Shown piece by piece: positions 4,887 through 6,437 of a DNA stretch of 6,437 bases. Source of the DNA: Deltaproteobacteria bacterium (GTDB taxonomy: Bacteria > Desulfobacterota > Dissulfuribacteria > Dissulfuribacterales > S140-46); contig WFVQ01000036.1 of the NCBI GenBank assembly GCA_015491585.1, positions 1 to 6,437 of the forward strand. The letters are read 5' to 3'. Below the pieces are notes generated by a model that had not been told where the DNA came from, did not search any database, and worked only from the letters and a program-made list of their open reading frames with translations. The position numbers and the translations under genes were made by a program. How positions within the stretch are numbered: position 1 is the stretch's first letter; the number at the start of each line of letters is the position of its first letter.

Positions 4887-5741
4887 TCATCCAGCCGGGC
4901 AGTTCCCGGCAGTCCCGGCAGCCCATCCCAATTTCTCCCTCAGAATGGCGAAATAGTCCCGTGAAGGCGACTTGAACAGTTTCAGGTGACCTGGGGCCCT
5001 CCTGATTACAAGGCGGTCCTTAGGTCCTATCCGTTCATGTTGCTGACCGTCGATCACCACCGTTATCTCCTGGTTGAGGTGTGGCGGTGTCCCGCTGTCA
5101 GGGATGTGAACCTCTATCTCCATGTCACTGTCCAGGAGCAGCGGCCTGGCGCTGAGGGCGAAGGGGCAGATGGGGGTCAGGACCATCGCCTCTATGTTGG
5201 GATGGATCAAGGGGCCTCCGGCCGAGAGGTTGTAGGCCGTGGAGCCCGTGGGCGTGGAAATGATGAGCCCGTCTCCCCGGTAGGTGGTGAGGAACGCCCC
5301 GTTCACCCAGGTGGAGAGGGAGATGATCTGGCTCAGGGGCGACTTGGTTATCACTGCCTCGTTGAGGGCGAAATAGGTGGCCCCTTCGCCCTTGCCGGCT
5401 GGTATCACCTCCACTTGGAGCACCATACGCCGGTCCAGGAGGAACGACTCCTCGATGAGGTCGTTCACGGCCCGCTCCAACTCCTCGATATGGACTTCGG
5501 TAAGGAACCCCAGCCCGCCCATATTGATGCCGAGGATGGGGATGCCCTGAAGGTAGGCCTGTTCCGCCACATGAAGCAGGGTGCCGTCGCCTCCGAGAAT
5601 GATAACGGCCTGGTCGCCAGGGGTTATGGCATCCCTTGTCACCTGGACGCCCTTATTGGACAGGAGCCTTTCGAGGGTCGCGGCTGCCTTGTCCGCCAGC
5701 CCGGAACCGGGCTTGGTGATAAGGCTTACCCTTTGCAACAT
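4887..5741 (-). CDS. nadK: NAD kinase
   Basis: A 284-aa cytosolic kinase that phosphorylates NAD to NADP using ATP or polyphosphate; it is the only route to NADP. Motifs: ILGGDGTLLHVA (48-59) with catalytic Asp52, GINMGGLGFLTE (71-82), ALNEAVITK (125-133) with the NAD-binding Asn-Glu pair, and TYRGDGLIISTPTGSTAYNLSAGGP (153-177). Length is normal. The C-terminal tail after about residue 272 (AAGTAGNCPAG) is low in complexity and made by a 9-bp duplication; it is probably dispensable. The ATG at 5741 has GAAGG with an 8-nt spacer. It begins 15 nt after the stop of the M16 gene, so the two are co-transcribed. The phrasing of the substrate loop resembles Desulfobacterota-type enzymes, which is the weak basis for the lineage guess. 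Confidence 0.95.
   Translation of the reverse strand: MLQRVSLITKPGSGLADKAAATLERLLSNKGVQVTRDAITPGDQAVIILGGDGTLLHVAEQAYLQGIPILGINMGGLGFLTEVHIEELERAVNDLIEESFLLDRRMVLQVEVIPAGKGEGATYFALNEAVITKSPLSQIISLSTWVNGAFLTTYRGDGLIISTPTGSTAYNLSAGGPLIHPNIEAMVLTPICPFALSARPLLLDSDMEIEVHIPDSGTPPHLNQEITVVIDGQQHERIGPKDRLVIRRAPGHLKLFKSPSRDYFAILREKLGWAAGTAGNCPAG
4904..4921. repeat. Tandem 9-bp duplication at the nadK 3' end
   Basis: TCCCGGCAG occurs twice in direct succession (4904-4912, 4913-4921). A related CCGGGCAGT precedes it (4895-4903), and CCCGG (4880-4884) with CCGGG (4895-4899) forms an inverted repeat across the nadK stop codon. On the minus strand the duplication encodes the repeated Ala-Gly steps of the tail AAGTAGNCPAG. 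Confidence 0.6.
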
Positions 5742-5743
5742 AG

Positions 5744-5753
5744 GCCGTGCCTT
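5744..5753 (-). promoter_or_regulatory. nadK leader decamer identical to that of fluC
   Basis: AAGGCACGGC on the minus strand ends 2 nt before the nadK ATG, exactly as at 2558-2567 before fluC. It supplies the AAGG ribosome binding element within the 15-nt gap between the M16 stop and nadK. Confidence 0.4.
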
Positions 5754-5756
5754 CGT

Positions 5757-6417
5757 CTATTCGGGCCCGATCTGGACCAGTACGTAGGCATCGTCGGAGA
5801 AGACCTTGTTGGCTGCCGCAATCACATCCTCGGCCGTGACCTTGGCTATCTCCTGGATATAGCGGTTGCCGAAGTTGAAACCCAGCCCGTAGAGTTCGTT
5901 CAATCCCATGTCCATGGCCTTGGCGCCGTTGGTCTGGAGCCCGATGGTGTAGGTGCCGGTGAGCCACTTCTTGGCCCTATCCAGCTCCTTGTCTGACACC
6001 CGCCGTTTCATGAGGCTGTAGATCTCCTCCCACATTTTCTTGATGGCCTTCCGCCGCTTTTCAGGAGCGCAGGCGATGTAGAGTGCGAAGGAGCCGTAGT
6101 CCAGTCCAGGAGAGTTCAGGGCCGTGACGGTGTAGGCAAGGCTGTCTTCATCCCTCAGGTGGGTGAATAGGCGGCCGCCTTGACCTGCCAGTATGGCGTT
6201 CAGGACGTCCAGGGCGAAACGGTCTGGGCTGTCAAGTGTGGTGCCTGGAAAGCCCAGAACGATGTGGACCTGCTGCTTCTGTTTCTGGATGCTGAGGGTC
6301 CTGGCCTCGGAAAGGGGCCTGGGTTCAGGCAGGTCCGAGGGGAGGGGGACGGAGTCCGGCGAACTCCAGCCCCCTATGAGGGTCTCAAGGGCGTTTACGA
6401 GCTGGTCGGTATCGACG
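5757..6417 (-). CDS. M16 (pitrilysin-type) peptidase, C-terminal fragment
   Basis: The last 219 codons of an M16-family protein, cut at its 5' side by the contig end. What is seen is an M16 C-terminal-type domain: QKQKQQVHIVLGFPGTTLDSPDRFALDVLNAILAGQGGRLFTHLRDEDSLAYTVTA, with the typical G-x-x-x-RLF-x-x-LR-x-x-x-SLAY-V core, then LDYGSFALYIACAPEK, and the final helix pair ending VFSDDAYVLVQIGPE. The zinc site (HxxEH plus a downstream Glu) belongs to the N-terminal half and is not in view, so whether the protein is an active protease or a non-catalytic partner cannot be told. It is upstream of nadK in the same operon. The apparent start MCIRDS at the window edge is translated adapter, not protein. 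Confidence 0.88.
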
Positions 6418-6437
6418 CTGTCTCTTATACACATCTG
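6418..6437. other. Nextera transposase adapter sequence (artefact)
   Basis: The window ends with CTGTCTCTTATACACATCT (6418-6436) plus G. This is the Tn5 mosaic-end complement used in Nextera libraries; the trailing G fits the read-2/i5-side adapter, which continues GACGC. These bases are library sequence left untrimmed at a contig end, and they interrupt the M16 reading frame, producing a false MCIRDS start. Confidence 0.96.

Noticed and set aside
4986..5996. A 336-codon open frame on the plus strand, opposite nadK and the M16 gene
   Set aside because: It is longer than nadK but lies wholly antisense to two genes with clear family motifs, and its translation has no recognisable domain and many Gly, Arg and His typical of a GC-rich shadow frame.
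6418..6434. A start codon and MCIRDS N-terminus for the M16 gene
   Set aside because: It is translated adapter; the natural gene begins outside the window.

Overview
This is a GC-rich bacterial chromosomal fragment, densely packed with housekeeping-type genes. It looks like one end of a metagenomic or draft-genome contig, because the last 20 bases (6418-6437) match the Nextera transposase adapter and are not genomic. Good Shine-Dalgarno sites and the mix of families (NagZ, FluC plus a DUF190 protein, a GGDEF protein, a DUF948/YtxH pair, NAD kinase, an M16 peptidase) fit a free-living bacterium. The NAD kinase wording (TYRGDGLIISTPTGSTAYNLSAGGP region) recalls Desulfobacterota or Nitrospirota-type proteins. 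That lineage guess rests on recollection of families only and is weak. No phage, IS, CRISPR, tRNA or rRNA signal is visible.

Layout. (1) 1-58, minus strand: the first 19 codons of a gene with a hydrophobic N-terminus, leaving the window. It is divergent from (2) 113-751, plus strand: an exported SGNH/GDSL esterase. (3) 762-2555, minus strand: a likely operon fluC - DUF190 - nagZ (fluoride channel, PII-like small protein, family GH3 beta-N-acetylhexosaminidase). nagZ converges tail-to-tail with the esterase only 10 bp away. (4) 2556-2779: a 224-bp divergent control region with a promoter candidate for each direction and a perfect 7-bp inverted repeat between them. (5) 2780-3763, plus strand: a cytosolic diguanylate cyclase with intact active and inhibitory sites. 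(6) 3859-4818, plus strand: a DUF948 membrane-anchored coiled-coil protein followed by a YtxH-type protein, the same pairing as Bacillus ytxG-ytxH. (7) 4841-4872: a strong hairpin between convergent genes. (8) 4887-6417, minus strand: the C-terminal part of an M16 metallopeptidase-family protein followed 15 nt later by nadK.

How they fit together: FluC exports cytoplasmic fluoride, and the DUF190 partner is a frequent neighbour of unknown role. NagZ removes GlcNAc from cell-wall turnover products. The cyclase makes c-di-GMP. The DUF948/YtxH pair is envelope-associated and stress-linked in Firmicutes. NadK makes NADP. I see no clear new multi-gene defence or biosynthetic system. The points most worth a second look are the fluC-DUF190 operon without a recognisable fluoride riboswitch, the inverted repeat in the divergent control region, the cyclase's N-terminal domain, the short tandem duplication at the nadK 3' end, and the adapter contamination.
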